Below, piece by piece: positions 1 through 8,439 of a stretch of DNA of 64,000 nt; the first letter of the stretch is position 1; the number at the start of each line of letters is the position of its first letter. The stretch comes from Tardibacter chloracetimidivorans. Its GTDB lineage: Bacteria; Pseudomonadota; Alphaproteobacteria; Sphingomonadales; Sphingomonadaceae. The notes under the pieces are model-generated. The model did no database searches, was not told where the DNA came from, and saw only the letters and a list, made by a program, of their open reading frames with translations. A program made the translations under genes and the position numbers. The stretch is taken from NCBI RefSeq assembly GCF_001890385.1, contig NZ_CP018221.1:310001-374000 (forward strand), given 5' to 3'.

Positions 1-1
1 T

Positions 2-1105
2 GCCACTCCGCAGGAGCTTGAGGAGATGCGCGCCGCCCAGCGCGCCGCCAGGCAGCCGATGCGATATGACGGCCGCTGGCGCGACCGCGATCCTTCCGAA
101 GCCGGTCCGGACGCGCCCTTCGTCATCCGCCTCAAGGCCCCGCACGAGGGCGAGACGGTGATAGAAGACAAGGTGCAGGGCCGCGTCACCGTGCAGAACA
201 GCGAACTCGACGACATGGTCCTGCTGCGTTCGGACGGCACGCCCACCTATATGCTGGCGGTGGTGGTCGACGATCACGATATGGGCGTCAGCCATGTGAT
301 CCGTGGCGACGATCATCTGAACAACGCCTTCCGACAGCTTCAACTCATCCGCGCCCTGGGCTGGGCGGAGCCGGTCTATGCGCACATCCCGCTGATCCAT
401 GGAGCCGACGGGGCAAAGCTGTCCAAGCGCCATGGGGCATTGGGGGTAGAGGCCTATCGCGACGAGTTGGGCATCCTCCCCGAAGCGCTGGAGAATTATC
501 TGCTCCGCCTTGGCTGGGGACATGGCGACGACGAGATCATCAGCCGCGCCCAGGCCATAGAATGGTTCACGCTGGAGGCGGTCGGACGTGCGCCGGCGCG
601 CTTTGACGCCAAAAAGCTGGAGAGCGTGAATGCGCATTATATCCGCGCTGCGGACGACGCGCGCCTGGCGGCGCTTGTCGCTCCCCGCATCGCCGCGCTG
701 CTTGATCGTCCGCTAACCGATTCGGACCGGCAGCTTCTGCTTCGCAGCATCCCGGAGTTGAAGCCAAGAGCAAAGGATTTGAATGAGTTAGCCGAGAGCG
801 CGCTCTACCTCTTTCGCATTCGCCCCTTAAATCTCGACGAGGGGGCTCAGAAGTTGCTAGAGGGCGATGGACGCAGACTGCTGGCCCAGGCCCGCAATGC
901 TCTTGGCGAGCTTCCCGAATGGACCGCGGAGCGACTGGATTCGGCAGTGCGTGGCGCGGCGGAGGCGGCCGGCACGGGATTGGGCAAGGTCGCGCAGCCG
1001 TTGCGTGCCGCGCTGACCGGCCAAAGCAAATCGCCCGGTATCTTCGATGTGCTCCTCCAGCTGGGGCGCGAGGAAAGCCTGGGCAGGATGGACGATCAAC
1101 TTTAG
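2..1105 (+). CDS. gltX: Glutamyl-tRNA synthetase, 3' part
   Basis: Class I aminoacyl-tRNA synthetase charging tRNA with glutamate. The reading frame is open from base 2, so the N-terminal Rossmann part with the HIGH motif lies before the window. About 367 residues remain. The ATP-loop motif K-L-S-K-R-H-G of the KMSKS class is visible near base 418, followed by the C-terminal helical anticodon-binding region. The KLSKR form is usual for GluRS. Alphaproteobacteria often carry two GltX-like copies, and from this fragment I cannot say whether this one is discriminating. gltA follows 41 bases downstream on the same strand. Confidence 0.95.
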   Translation, partial: ATPQELEEMRAAQRAARQPMRYDGRWRDRDPSEAGPDAPFVIRLKAPHEGETVIEDKVQGRVTVQNSELDDMVLLRSDGTPTYMLAVVVDDHDMGVSHVIRGDDHLNNAFRQLQLIRALGWAEPVYAHIPLIHGADGAKLSKRHGALGVEAYRDELGILPEALENYLLRLGWGHGDDEIISRAQAIEWFTLEAVGRAPARFDAKKLESVNAHYIRAADDARLAALVAPRIAALLDRPLTDSDRQLLLRSIPELKPRAKDLNELAESALYLFRIRPLNLDEGAQKLLEGDGRRLLAQARNALGELPEWTAERLDSAVRGAAEAAGTGLGKVAQPLRAALTGQSKSPGIFDVLLQLGREESLGRMDDQL

Positions 1106-1146
1106 GCCCGTTATGGGCCGGTGCATTATTCAAGGAGGGTAGGTGT

Positions 1147-2433
1147 ATGGCGGACAAGACTGTGGCGCTGAAGATCGGCGACAGCGAAAAGAGCTACCCT
1201 GTTCTATCCGGCTCGGTCGGGCCGGACGTCATCGACATCCGCAAGCTCTACGGCGAAACCGGCGCGTTCACCTATGATCCGGGCTTCACCTCCACGGCCA
1301 GCTGCGAATCCAAGATCACCTATATCGACGGCGACGAGGGCGTGCTGCTCCATCGCGGCTATCCGATCGGCCAGCTGGCCGAACAGTCCAGCTTCATGGA
1401 AGTGGCCTATCTGCTGCTGCGCGGGGAACTGCCGAGCAAGACCGAACTGGACAGCTTCATCCACACCATCACGCGCCACACCATGGTGCATGAGCAGCTT
1501 GCCATGTTCTATCGCGGTTTCCGCCGCGACGCGCACCCCATGGCGATCATGTGCGGCGTGGTGGGCGCGCTGTCCGCCTTCTACCATGATTCCACCGACA
1601 TCGACGATCCGGTGCAGCGGATGATCGCCAGCCACCGGCTGATCGCGAAGATGCCCACGATCGCGGCGATGGCGTATAAATATTCCGTCGGTCAGCCGTT
1701 CCTCTATCCGGACAACAGCCTCAGCTATACCGGCAATTTCCTGCGGATGACCTTTGGCGTTCCGGCGGAGGAATATGTCGTCGACCCCGTGGTCGAAAAG
1801 GCGATGGACCGGATCTTCATCCTTCATGCCGACCATGAGCAGAACGCATCCACGTCGACCGTCCGTCTCGCCAGCTCATCGGGCGCGAACCCGTTTGCCT
1901 GCATCGCCGCTGGCATCGCATGTCTGTGGGGCCCCGCGCATGGCGGCGCGAACGAGGCTGCGCTCAACATGCTGCGGGAAATCGGCACGCCCGACCGGAT
2001 TCCGGAATATGTCGCCCGCGCCAAGGATAAGGACGATCCGTTCCGCCTGATGGGCTTTGGCCACCGGGTCTACAAGAACTATGATCCCCGCGCCACGGTG
2101 ATGCAGAAGACGGCCGCCGAAGTGCTCGAAAAGCTGGGCGTGAAGGACCCGGTTTTCGACGTCGCGCGCGAGCTGGAGCACATGGCGCTCAACGACCCCT
2201 ATTTCATCGACAAGAAGCTCTATCCGAACGTCGATTTCTATTCGGGCATCATCCTGTCGGCGATCGGCTTCCCGACCACCATGTTCACCGTGCTGTTCGC
2301 GCTGGCCCGCACCGTGGGCTGGGTCGCGCAGTGGAACGAGATGATCGAGGACCCGGCGCAGAAGATCGGCCGCCCGCGTCAGCTCTACACCGGCCATACG
2401 CAGCGGGACTATGTGCCCGTCGACAAGCGCTAG
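1147..2433 (+). CDS. gltA: Citrate synthase (type II)
   Basis: Condenses acetyl-CoA and oxaloacetate to citrate, the first step of the TCA cycle. The 428-residue length is typical of the hexameric, NADH-regulated bacterial form. Catalytic elements visible are H-A-D-H-E-Q-N-A-S, the second histidine in [10 protein letters not shown] and the aspartate in N-V-D-F-Y-S-G. The ATG at 1147 was chosen because a strong Shine-Dalgarno (AAGGAGG, 1132-1138) precedes it and the N-terminus M-A-D-K-T matches the family; the frame upstream is open but not coding-like. It ends 7 bases from the convergent kinase-like gene. A short GGCCC/GGGCC hairpin lies in the gap after gltX. Confidence 0.97.
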   Translation: MADKTVALKIGDSEKSYPVLSGSVGPDVIDIRKLYGETGAFTYDPGFTSTASCESKITYIDGDEGVLLHRGYPIGQLAEQSSFMEVAYLLLRGELPSKTELDSFIHTITRHTMVHEQLAMFYRGFRRDAHPMAIMCGVVGALSAFYHDSTDIDDPVQRMIASHRLIAKMPTIAAMAYKYSVGQPFLYPDNSLSYTGNFLRMTFGVPAEEYVVDPVVEKAMDRIFILHADHEQNASTSTVRLASSSGANPFACIAAGIACLWGPAHGGANEAALNMLREIGTPDRIPEYVARAKDKDDPFRLMGFGHRVYKNYDPRATVMQKTAAEVLEKLGVKDPVFDVARELEHMALNDPYFIDKKLYPNVDFYSGIILSAIGFPTTMFTVLFALARTVGWVAQWNEMIEDPAQKIGRPRQLYTGHTQRDYVPVDKR

Positions 2434-2440
2434 AAACGGC

Positions 2441-3844
2441 TCAGGCGCGCGGCAACCTCAGGGTGAACCGCGCGCCGCTTTCGGGCGATTCCGTCACCAG
2501 AATGTCGCCCCCCAACGCGCGGGCGAGCGCGCGGGAAATGTAGAGCCCCAGCCCGCTGCCTTCCGCATTCTGGCGGAGCCGCTCGAACTTGGTGAAAACC
2601 CGCTCCCGGTCGGCTTCGGCCACGCCGCCGCCCTGATCGTCGACCGATATTCTCGCCTCACCTTCCCCCACCTCCAGAGCCAGCCGGACAGGACCGGCGT
2701 CGCCCGCAAACTTCACCGCGTTCTGGATGAGGTTGATGAGTATCTGGAGCGCGCGGCCGCGATCGGCCCTTACGATCACCGACACCGGGGGTGAGCGCCA
2801 TATGATGCTGGAGCCGCTTGCAGCCGCGCGTTGGGAAACGATCGCCCGCGCCTCTTCCGCCAGGGTCGTCAGATCGACATTCTCGATCAGCAATGAAACC
2901 GTGCCGGACTCGATCGCTGCGACATCGAAAACATCGTCGATCAACGTCCGCAGATGGCGCGCGGCGGTCGTAATGTCACCCGCATAGTCCGTATATACGC
3001 TTTTCAGATGGCCGAAGCTTTGGGAGCGGATCGCCTCGGCCTGCCGCGTGATCTTCTCCAGCGGTGCGCGAAGCACGTCCGTCATGGGGAACGCGCCGTC
3101 GGGTTCGGCCTCGCCCTCTGCCATGGGTGACGGCGCCGCTCGTGTTTTCGAAGCGGCCGGCGGGGCGACAGGGCGCTCCACCTCCACGGCGGTGCCGCGA
3201 AAGCCCGCCAGCTCCTCCCCGTCAAAAACGGGCCGGGCGTTCAGCCGATAGAAGCGGGCTGGCGCATGGTCCTTTACCTCGACGATGCGATTGCTGAACC
3301 ACTCGGCCGGGTCTGCCGATGACCGGAAATCCGTATCTCCGTCCGCCGTGGCGGGAAAAGGCCACAACAGCGCCGCCATGGGCCTTCCGACAAGGATCGC
3401 CGCAGGCTGGCCGAACACCGCAGTCACCGTTTCCGACAGCGAGGTGAAACACAGGCTGGCGTCCGCTTCCCACAGCCAATCGGCCGAAGCGCGCAGAAAA
3501 TCCTGCTCCCGGACCGCACCCTCAAGCGCATGTTCCATCGCTCCGCCGGTGCCGTTCCAGTCGAACAGCTGCAGATCGGCCTCTTCGCCGTCGGGAATCA
3601 CGCGCGCCCAATAGGTGACGTTGTTCGGCCCGTCCGCCAGAAGCACCGGCGCGCTCAGGGGCATGGAAAGTGCCACCGCGCGGCGGATCAGCGACGGCAG
3701 GCCGGGCAGCGCGATCGGATCCCCCTCCCCGCCTCCACAGCGGCGATGCAGGGCGAGCAGCTCCGGCGTGACCGTGACGGCCCGTCCATCGGCGTGGAAA
3801 CGGCCCGAATATATGGCAGGGGCTTCGATCGTCGCGGTGGCCAT
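2441..3844 (-). CDS. PAS/HATPase sensor-kinase-like protein without H-box histidine
   Basis: A 467-residue soluble protein with no signal peptide or membrane segment. An N-terminal region and a PAS-like segment (about 115-225) precede a dimerisation helix pair (about 250-315) and a complete ATPase domain. The ATPase has N-box N375, G1 box D403-Q-G-G-G407, F-box F417/F420 and G2 box G429-S-G-L-G433. The H-box, normally S-H-E-L-R-T-P-L, reads T-D-V-L-R-A-P-L, with Asp256 where the phospho-accepting histidine should be. ATP binding looks intact but autophosphorylation at the normal site is not possible. Its start codon overlaps the DUF2336 stop by one base (TGATG), so the two are translationally coupled. 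It may act as a scaffold, phosphatase or allosteric partner. Confidence 0.85.
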   Translation of the reverse strand: MATATIEAPAIYSGRFHADGRAVTVTPELLALHRRCGGGEGDPIALPGLPSLIRRAVALSMPLSAPVLLADGPNNVTYWARVIPDGEEADLQLFDWNGTGGAMEHALEGAVREQDFLRASADWLWEADASLCFTSLSETVTAVFGQPAAILVGRPMAALLWPFPATADGDTDFRSSADPAEWFSNRIVEVKDHAPARFYRLNARPVFDGEELAGFRGTAVEVERPVAPPAASKTRAAPSPMAEGEAEPDGAFPMTDVLRAPLEKITRQAEAIRSQSFGHLKSVYTDYAGDITTAARHLRTLIDDVFDVAAIESGTVSLLIENVDLTTLAEEARAIVSQRAAASGSSIIWRSPPVSVIVRADRGRALQILINLIQNAVKFAGDAGPVRLALEVGEGEARISVDDQGGGVAEADRERVFTKFERLRQNAEGSGLGLYISRALARALGGDILVTESPESGARFTLRLPRA

Positions 3845-4980
3845 CAGTTCGCCCCCGCCGCAACTTCGTCAATTGCCGTCCGATATTGCCGGTCAAGCCG
3901 CCAGAGCTGGAGAACGGAACGGGCGCCGGCAATCTCCATCCGGTCGAACGCTTCCATCGCGATCACCAGCGCCTCTGGCGGTTGCGGATGCGTGCCGTCG
4001 CGCAGCCGCTGCATCAGCATCAATATCGAAGCCGCCATGTCGCGCGGCATGTCGATGGCGCGGAGCAACACCACCATGGAATCGACGCCCGGATCGGAAA
4101 CGATCGCCCAGCTGGTGGCGAAATCTATTTTGGCGCGAACCGCGAGTCCGGCGACGAACAGGCTGATGCGCGACTGGCGGAGCGACGCGCGGATGAAATC
4201 GTCGGTCAGATCGTCCAGTTCGTGCAGTCGCTCGGCCAGCCGCATGGCCCGTTCTTCAAGCTTGTTGTCGATCTCATGGGCGGCGATGCCGCGACGGGCG
4301 GCGGACTGGATGAGGGCGTCGATCTTGCCCGGGTCGATCTCGAACCGCTTCAGAATATAATCGCGCAGCGCCGCCGAGACCCACCAGTACATGCGATAGG
4401 CAAGCTCCGGCGGCAGGTCGGCACGGGAGAGCAGCGGTTCCTGAAAGCGGTCGAAACGCTTGCTTTCGGCGACCAGCATCTCCATCGCCCGGCGCGATAG
4501 CGTGGCGTCGGGATTGCGGATCAGCGCCTCGATCACATCCGGTCCCGCCTTTTCGACCAGCGCCTCGGCCACGGCGGCGGACACGTCGTTGCGAAGCGCA
4601 ATCGCCATGCGGTGCTCTTCCGCCCGGCGCAGCACAACGTCGATCAGGTCCTGGTCCTGAAGCACCTTGCTTCGTTCCAGCACCGCCTGGGCGACCTCGA
4701 TCTCGTCATTGGCGAGCACGGACTGAAGCTCGGGCAGCGGGTCCGGCCCGCGCAGCAACGCCTCGACCAGATACTGCCGAACCTCGATCTCAAGCGATCC
4801 GATGAGCTTGCGAAGCACATCGGTCATCATCGCGCGCTGGTGATCGGACAGGCGATGGCGCTCGGGAAGGAACAGATCGACGATCGCATTGGTCAGTTCT
4901 GTCTTGGCCGCGCGCGAACGGTCGGCCGCCAGATCCAGCAGCCGGTCGACATTCACCGTATCGCCCAGTTTCTTCGCCAT
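3844..4980 (-). CDS. DUF2336 domain protein
   Basis: A 378-residue, all-helical, soluble protein with the DUF2336 signature. The N-terminus (M-A-K-K-L-G-D) leads into repeated helical pairs resembling HEAT repeats, with recurring patterns such as D-V-L-R-K-L-I and E-V-R-Q-Y-L-V-E-A-L-L. The family is widespread in Alphaproteobacteria and poorly characterised; no enzymatic motif is visible. It is the first gene of a two-gene unit with the histidine-less kinase-like protein, so the two probably act together. The 107-base gap upstream contains a near-match to a CtrA box. Function unknown. Confidence 0.85.
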   Translation of the reverse strand: MAKKLGDTVNVDRLLDLAADRSRAAKTELTNAIVDLFLPERHRLSDHQRAMMTDVLRKLIGSLEIEVRQYLVEALLRGPDPLPELQSVLANDEIEVAQAVLERSKVLQDQDLIDVVLRRAEEHRMAIALRNDVSAAVAEALVEKAGPDVIEALIRNPDATLSRRAMEMLVAESKRFDRFQEPLLSRADLPPELAYRMYWWVSAALRDYILKRFEIDPGKIDALIQSAARRGIAAHEIDNKLEERAMRLAERLHELDDLTDDFIRASLRQSRISLFVAGLAVRAKIDFATSWAIVSDPGVDSMVVLLRAIDMPRDMAASILMLMQRLRDGTHPQPPEALVIAMEAFDRMEIAGARSVLQLWRLDRQYRTAIDEVAAGAN

Positions 4981-5028
4981 TCACCCGTCGAAATTGTCCA
5001 ACGAGGCAAATGTTTACTCGCAATTGCG

Positions 5029-5043
5029 TTAAAGCGAGCCTAA
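5029..5043. promoter_or_regulatory. CtrA-box-like motif upstream of the DUF2336 gene
   Basis: TTAA-N7-CTAA, one mismatch from the alphaproteobacterial cell-cycle regulator consensus TTAA-N7-TTAA, about 50 bases before the DUF2336 start. Next to it are the palindromes CGCAATTGCG and ACCCTTCAGGGT. A single near-match can occur by chance. Confidence 0.2.
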
Positions 5044-5087
5044 CCCTGAAGGGTAGATACCAATGGCCCGGTGCGCCCTCTCAAGAG

Positions 5088-6545
5088 CTAGAAGCGGGTG
5101 CGCCAGCTTGCCTCGAAATCGATGGCGTTGGGTGAACGCCCCGGCGTGCCTGGCAAGTCGTTCATATAGCGGCCTTCCAGTCGCAGATCGCCGAATTGCG
5201 TTGGCACCATGACGCCAAGCGTGCCGATGCTGATATTCTCGGGATTGGCCGAAAGCCGGTGATCCGCGCGCGCGGTGATGTTGAGCTTCGCCTTGCGGAA
5301 CGACCCGTAATAGCGCCGGTTGGCGGTGTCGGTGACTGCCGCGTCAAAGCTCAGCAGTTCCGAGTCGGTGTCGACCGAATTTCCGATCGGCTGGTCGCGG
5401 TAGGTGAAGCCGTCGAAATAGATGAAGTTGCGATAGACGATGCCCGGTTTGCGATCGCCGGTCGTCAGTTCCCATGCATAGGTGTCGGTCCATTCGCCGC
5501 CCAGTTCCCAGCTTGCGCCGCCGCCGCCCAGCGGGCCGGAGAATTTCGCACCCGCCATGCGCGCGAACTTGTCGATGATGATGTTGTCCTCATCCTCCGC
5601 CTCCATCTCGCCATAAAGGCGCGCAGTGACGGGGCCGATGCGGGTGGTGTAGCTCAGGTCGAACCCGGCGATCTGGTTGCCCGGCTCGTTCGGGGTGCCC
5701 GTGTTGTCGGCATTACCGAACCCGGTCAGCGCCTTGCCGATGGTGTTGAACCCGCAAGGCCGGTTATCGCCGCACAGCTGAAGCGCACGGTTGAGACCGA
5801 TTTCGAGGCCCGGCGCGGGCGCGAAATCAAAGCGCATTGCGATCACCTTAGCATTGTCGAAATCGCGCCGGTTGCCAAGGTCGCCCACGAACATGTCGAA
5901 CCGCCACGGCCCGAGCCAGCGCAGCACCGGAAAGTCGATGGGATGCGCCGCCAGCCGCTTGAAACCGATCTTGGGGAATGGCCGGGCCGAGGTGGAGAAA
6001 AGCAGCGAACCGCTGTTGCCCGGCCCCCACCAATGCTCCACGAACCCGCCATAGACCGCCCAGTTGCCCAGCTTGTAGGCGGCGTAGGTCTGGTCCAGAT
6101 GCCAGTCGTTCCCAAGCTGATGTCGCCGATAGCCGCCGCCCAGGCTGATGTAGAGGTTGCCGAGCTGCTGGGTCACGCGCAGTTCGCCGTCAAAATCCTC
6201 GCGCGCGCCTGCGCCGAAGTCGCGAATCAGCGCCGGACGGTCGGTATAGGTCACGGTCGCTTCGCCGCCATTCGGCTGGTCGGCAAGTTCGGCGACGCGC
6301 TGCAGCCTTTGCGCGGCGGCGCGCAGATCAGGCGGAAGCTGTGCGTCGTCCGCCGCGCGGGCGAGGTCGGACATGACGGCCCAGGGCAAGGGCCAGGCAT
6401 TGGTCGGGCCGTTGATGATCCGCGCGGCCTTCAACCGCTCCACATCCTCGCGCACCTGGACGTCGCCGGGCTCGATCCACGGACCTGCCAGAGCGGGCGC
6501 GGAAACAGACAGCATGGCGGCCGCCATCAACAAGGACCAACGCAT
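5088..6545 (-). CDS. Wzi-family capsule-assembly-like outer-membrane protein
   Basis: A 485-residue exported protein. The cleavable signal peptide is about residues 1-20, ending in A-P-A-L-A. A periplasmic helical segment follows (about 25-95), and then alternating aromatic beta strands ending in W-R-T-R-F, the usual C-terminal signature of an outer-membrane barrel. The central segment matches the Wzi capsule-assembly family. Wzi of enteric bacteria is a lectin-like barrel that anchors capsule at the cell surface. Here the gene is last of the inositol cluster, 13 bases after the nucleotidyltransferase, with a good ribosome site (AAGGGGG). No capsule polymerase or export gene is nearby, so the ligand is unknown; an inositol-bearing lipid or polymer is my inference. 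Confidence 0.8.
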   Translation of the reverse strand: MRWSLLMAAAMLSVSAPALAGPWIEPGDVQVREDVERLKAARIINGPTNAWPLPWAVMSDLARAADDAQLPPDLRAAAQRLQRVAELADQPNGGEATVTYTDRPALIRDFGAGAREDFDGELRVTQQLGNLYISLGGGYRRHQLGNDWHLDQTYAAYKLGNWAVYGGFVEHWWGPGNSGSLLFSTSARPFPKIGFKRLAAHPIDFPVLRWLGPWRFDMFVGDLGNRRDFDNAKVIAMRFDFAPAPGLEIGLNRALQLCGDNRPCGFNTIGKALTGFGNADNTGTPNEPGNQIAGFDLSYTTRIGPVTARLYGEMEAEDEDNIIIDKFARMAGAKFSGPLGGGGASWELGGEWTDTYAWELTTGDRKPGIVYRNFIYFDGFTYRDQPIGNSVDTDSELLSFDAAVTDTANRRYYGSFRKAKLNITARADHRLSANPENISIGTLGVMVPTQFGDLRLEGRYMNDLPGTPGRSPNAIDFEASWRTRF

Positions 6546-6558
6546 CTAAACCCCCTTT

Positions 6559-7302
6559 TTAACCGGCTTTTCTCAGTACGGCATGACCCTGGCCGGCCTG
6601 ATCCTGACCTGAAAGCCACGCAGCGGCCTGCGCCATCGCCCGTGGATCGTCAACGTCGATCCAGTCAAGATCGCTGCAATCGACCGTTTCCGCGCGGCGA
6701 TATTCCGCAAGAACGTCAACCGCCATGCTGATGGACGGCGATTCCAGACGCTCCAGCACGTCGAAGAACGGCGTCGTCACTGCGAAAACGCCGGTGTCAT
6801 AAGCATTATGCGGCTCGATACCCTTGCCGATCGCGACGATGCGCGTGCCGTCCGTCTCCACGCAGGTGACGTCGTCCGGGTCGATCCACGGATGCCCGAG
6901 GCGGCGGTCGACACCAAGGCGCAGCCCCTGCCCCGCCCCCGCTTCCGCCATGCGCCGGTAGAGCGCCGGATCGACCAGATGGTCGCACATGGCGAGCAGC
7001 GCGGGCTGGCCGCCCACAAGAGCGCTCGCGGCACGGGCGGACACGCCGTTCGGCAAGCGCCAGTCGGGCGTCCGGACCGTTTCGACCGGGAGGGGCGTGT
7101 TCCGCCCCGCCAGATGCGCCTCGACGTCATCCGCCCTATAGCCGGTCACCACGATCGCGCGGCCAAGCCCCGCCTGGGCCAGCCCTTTCAGCGCATGGTC
7201 CAGCAGGGCCACGCCGCCCACCGGGCAAAGTGGCTTGGAAGGGCCTGCCTCCCGAAGCCGGCTTCCCTCTCCGGCCGCCAGCAGGATCGCAGTCCGGATC
7301 AC
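6559..7302 (-). CDS. Nucleotidyltransferase, probable CTP:inositol-1-phosphate cytidylyltransferase
   Basis: A 247-residue sugar-phosphate nucleotidyltransferase fold. The nucleotide loop L-A-A-G-E-G-S-R-L lies at residues 8-16 and the P-S-K-P-L motif at 21-25. The metal-binding aspartate is in A-M-C-D (D107), and N-G-V-S (85-88) resembles the substrate loop of inositol-phosphate cytidylyltransferases. The start is GTG; GTGA overlaps the stop of the inositol-phosphate synthase gene, so translation is coupled. With that enzyme directly upstream and a CDP-alcohol phosphotransferase in the same operon, activation of inositol phosphate to CDP-inositol is the best guess. The family also includes glucose-1-phosphate and choline-phosphate enzymes, so the substrate is inferred from context. 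Confidence 0.75.
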   Translation of the reverse strand: MIRTAILLAAGEGSRLREAGPSKPLCPVGGVALLDHALKGLAQAGLGRAIVVTGYRADDVEAHLAGRNTPLPVETVRTPDWRLPNGVSARAASALVGGQPALLAMCDHLVDPALYRRMAEAGAGQGLRLGVDRRLGHPWIDPDDVTCVETDGTRIVAIGKGIEPHNAYDTGVFAVTTPFFDVLERLESPSISMAVDVLAEYRRAETVDCSDLDWIDVDDPRAMAQAAAWLSGQDQAGQGHAVLRKAG

Positions 7303-8396
7303 GCGGCGGCGTCGGCGATGAACGCTTCGACCGCGTTGAACGCCTTGTCGTCGGGCATTTGTTCAGGCGGATGCTTGCAGAAATAGGCGGCGGGCGCGAG
7401 GATCGGTCCGCCAAGGCCCCGGTCGCGGGCAATCTTGGCGCAGCGGATCATATCGATCGCCACTCCGGCAGAATTGGGGCTGTCTTCCACCGACAGGCGA
7501 AGTTCCAGGTTCAGCGGCACGCCGCCGAACATACGGCCTTCCATTCGCAGGAAGCAGACCTTGTTGTCGTTCTGCCATGCGACATAGTCGGATGGGCCGA
7601 CATGGATATTCTCGTCCTCCAGCCGCTGTTCGGCGACCGATTGCACGGCCTCCGTCTTTGACTTTTTCTTCGACGCCAGCCGCTTGCGGTTGGTCATGTT
7701 GAGGAAGTCGGTGTTGCCGCCGGTGTTGAGCTGATAGGTCCGGTCCAGACGCACGCCGCGCTTGTTGAACAGGTCGGTCAGCACCCGGTGGACGATCGTC
7801 GCGCCAAGCTGCGCCTTGATGTCGTCGCCGATGATCGGAACGCCGGCCTCGGTGAAACGCTTCGCCCATACCGGATCGCTGGCGATGAAGACGGGGATGT
7901 TGTTCACGAATGCGACGCCAGCCTCCAGCGCGCATTCCGCGTAAAACTCGGTCGCTTCCTGGCTTCCGACCGGCAGATAGTTCATCAGAACCTCGGCCCC
8001 GCTTTCCCTCAGCACGCGCACGACCTCCGCCCTGTCGGGTTCCGGAGCGTCCGCGACGTCGAACGTGCGGTCGATCGGATAATCCTCCATATGGTCGGCC
8101 ACGCCATCAAGGATGCGGCCCATCAGCACGGTGGTTCCGGTGGGCGGAACATGGTCGCAAAACACAGTCGTGCAGTTCGGACGGGCGAAAATCGCCTCGG
8201 ACACGTCCTTGCCGACCTTGCGCCTGTCGACGTCCCACGCCGCGACGATATCGATATCGCGCGGCCGGTATCCGGCCATATCCCAGTGGATGAGGCCGAT
8301 AGCTTCGTTTGCCCCGCCATTGGAATAGTGCGCGACGCCCTGAACGAGCGAACTGGCACAGTTGCCGACACCGACGATTGCTACCTTTATTCCCAT
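7299..8396 (-). CDS. ino1: Inositol-3-phosphate synthase
   Basis: NAD-dependent isomerisation of glucose-6-phosphate to 1L-myo-inositol 3-phosphate, the committed step of inositol synthesis. It is 365 residues, the compact archaeal/actinobacterial type rather than the 500-residue eukaryotic type. The NAD loop V-G-V-G-N-C-A-S-S is at the N-terminus. The catalytic segment [11 protein letters not shown] carries the conserved lysine, and [10 protein letters not shown] is also present. ATG at 8396 is preferred to a GTG seven codons upstream because it gives the standard M-G-I-K-V-A-I start. It is the second gene of the cluster operon. Inositol synthesis is uncommon among proteobacteria, and the neighbours say what the inositol is for. 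Confidence 0.95.
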   Translation of the reverse strand: MGIKVAIVGVGNCASSLVQGVAHYSNGGANEAIGLIHWDMAGYRPRDIDIVAAWDVDRRKVGKDVSEAIFARPNCTTVFCDHVPPTGTTVLMGRILDGVADHMEDYPIDRTFDVADAPEPDRAEVVRVLRESGAEVLMNYLPVGSQEATEFYAECALEAGVAFVNNIPVFIASDPVWAKRFTEAGVPIIGDDIKAQLGATIVHRVLTDLFNKRGVRLDRTYQLNTGGNTDFLNMTNRKRLASKKKSKTEAVQSVAEQRLEDENIHVGPSDYVAWQNDNKVCFLRMEGRMFGGVPLNLELRLSVEDSPNSAGVAIDMIRCAKIARDRGLGGPILAPAAYFCKHPPEQMPDDKAFNAVEAFIADAAA

Positions 8397-8439
8397 GAAC
8401 CGATTTCCATTCACCACACGTCAGACCGTGACACGCTTT

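Noticed and set aside
1107-1121. GGCCC-N5-GGGCC hairpin after gltX as a terminator.
   Set aside because: The stem is five pairs and no T-run follows it; the gltA ribosome site begins only 11 bases later.
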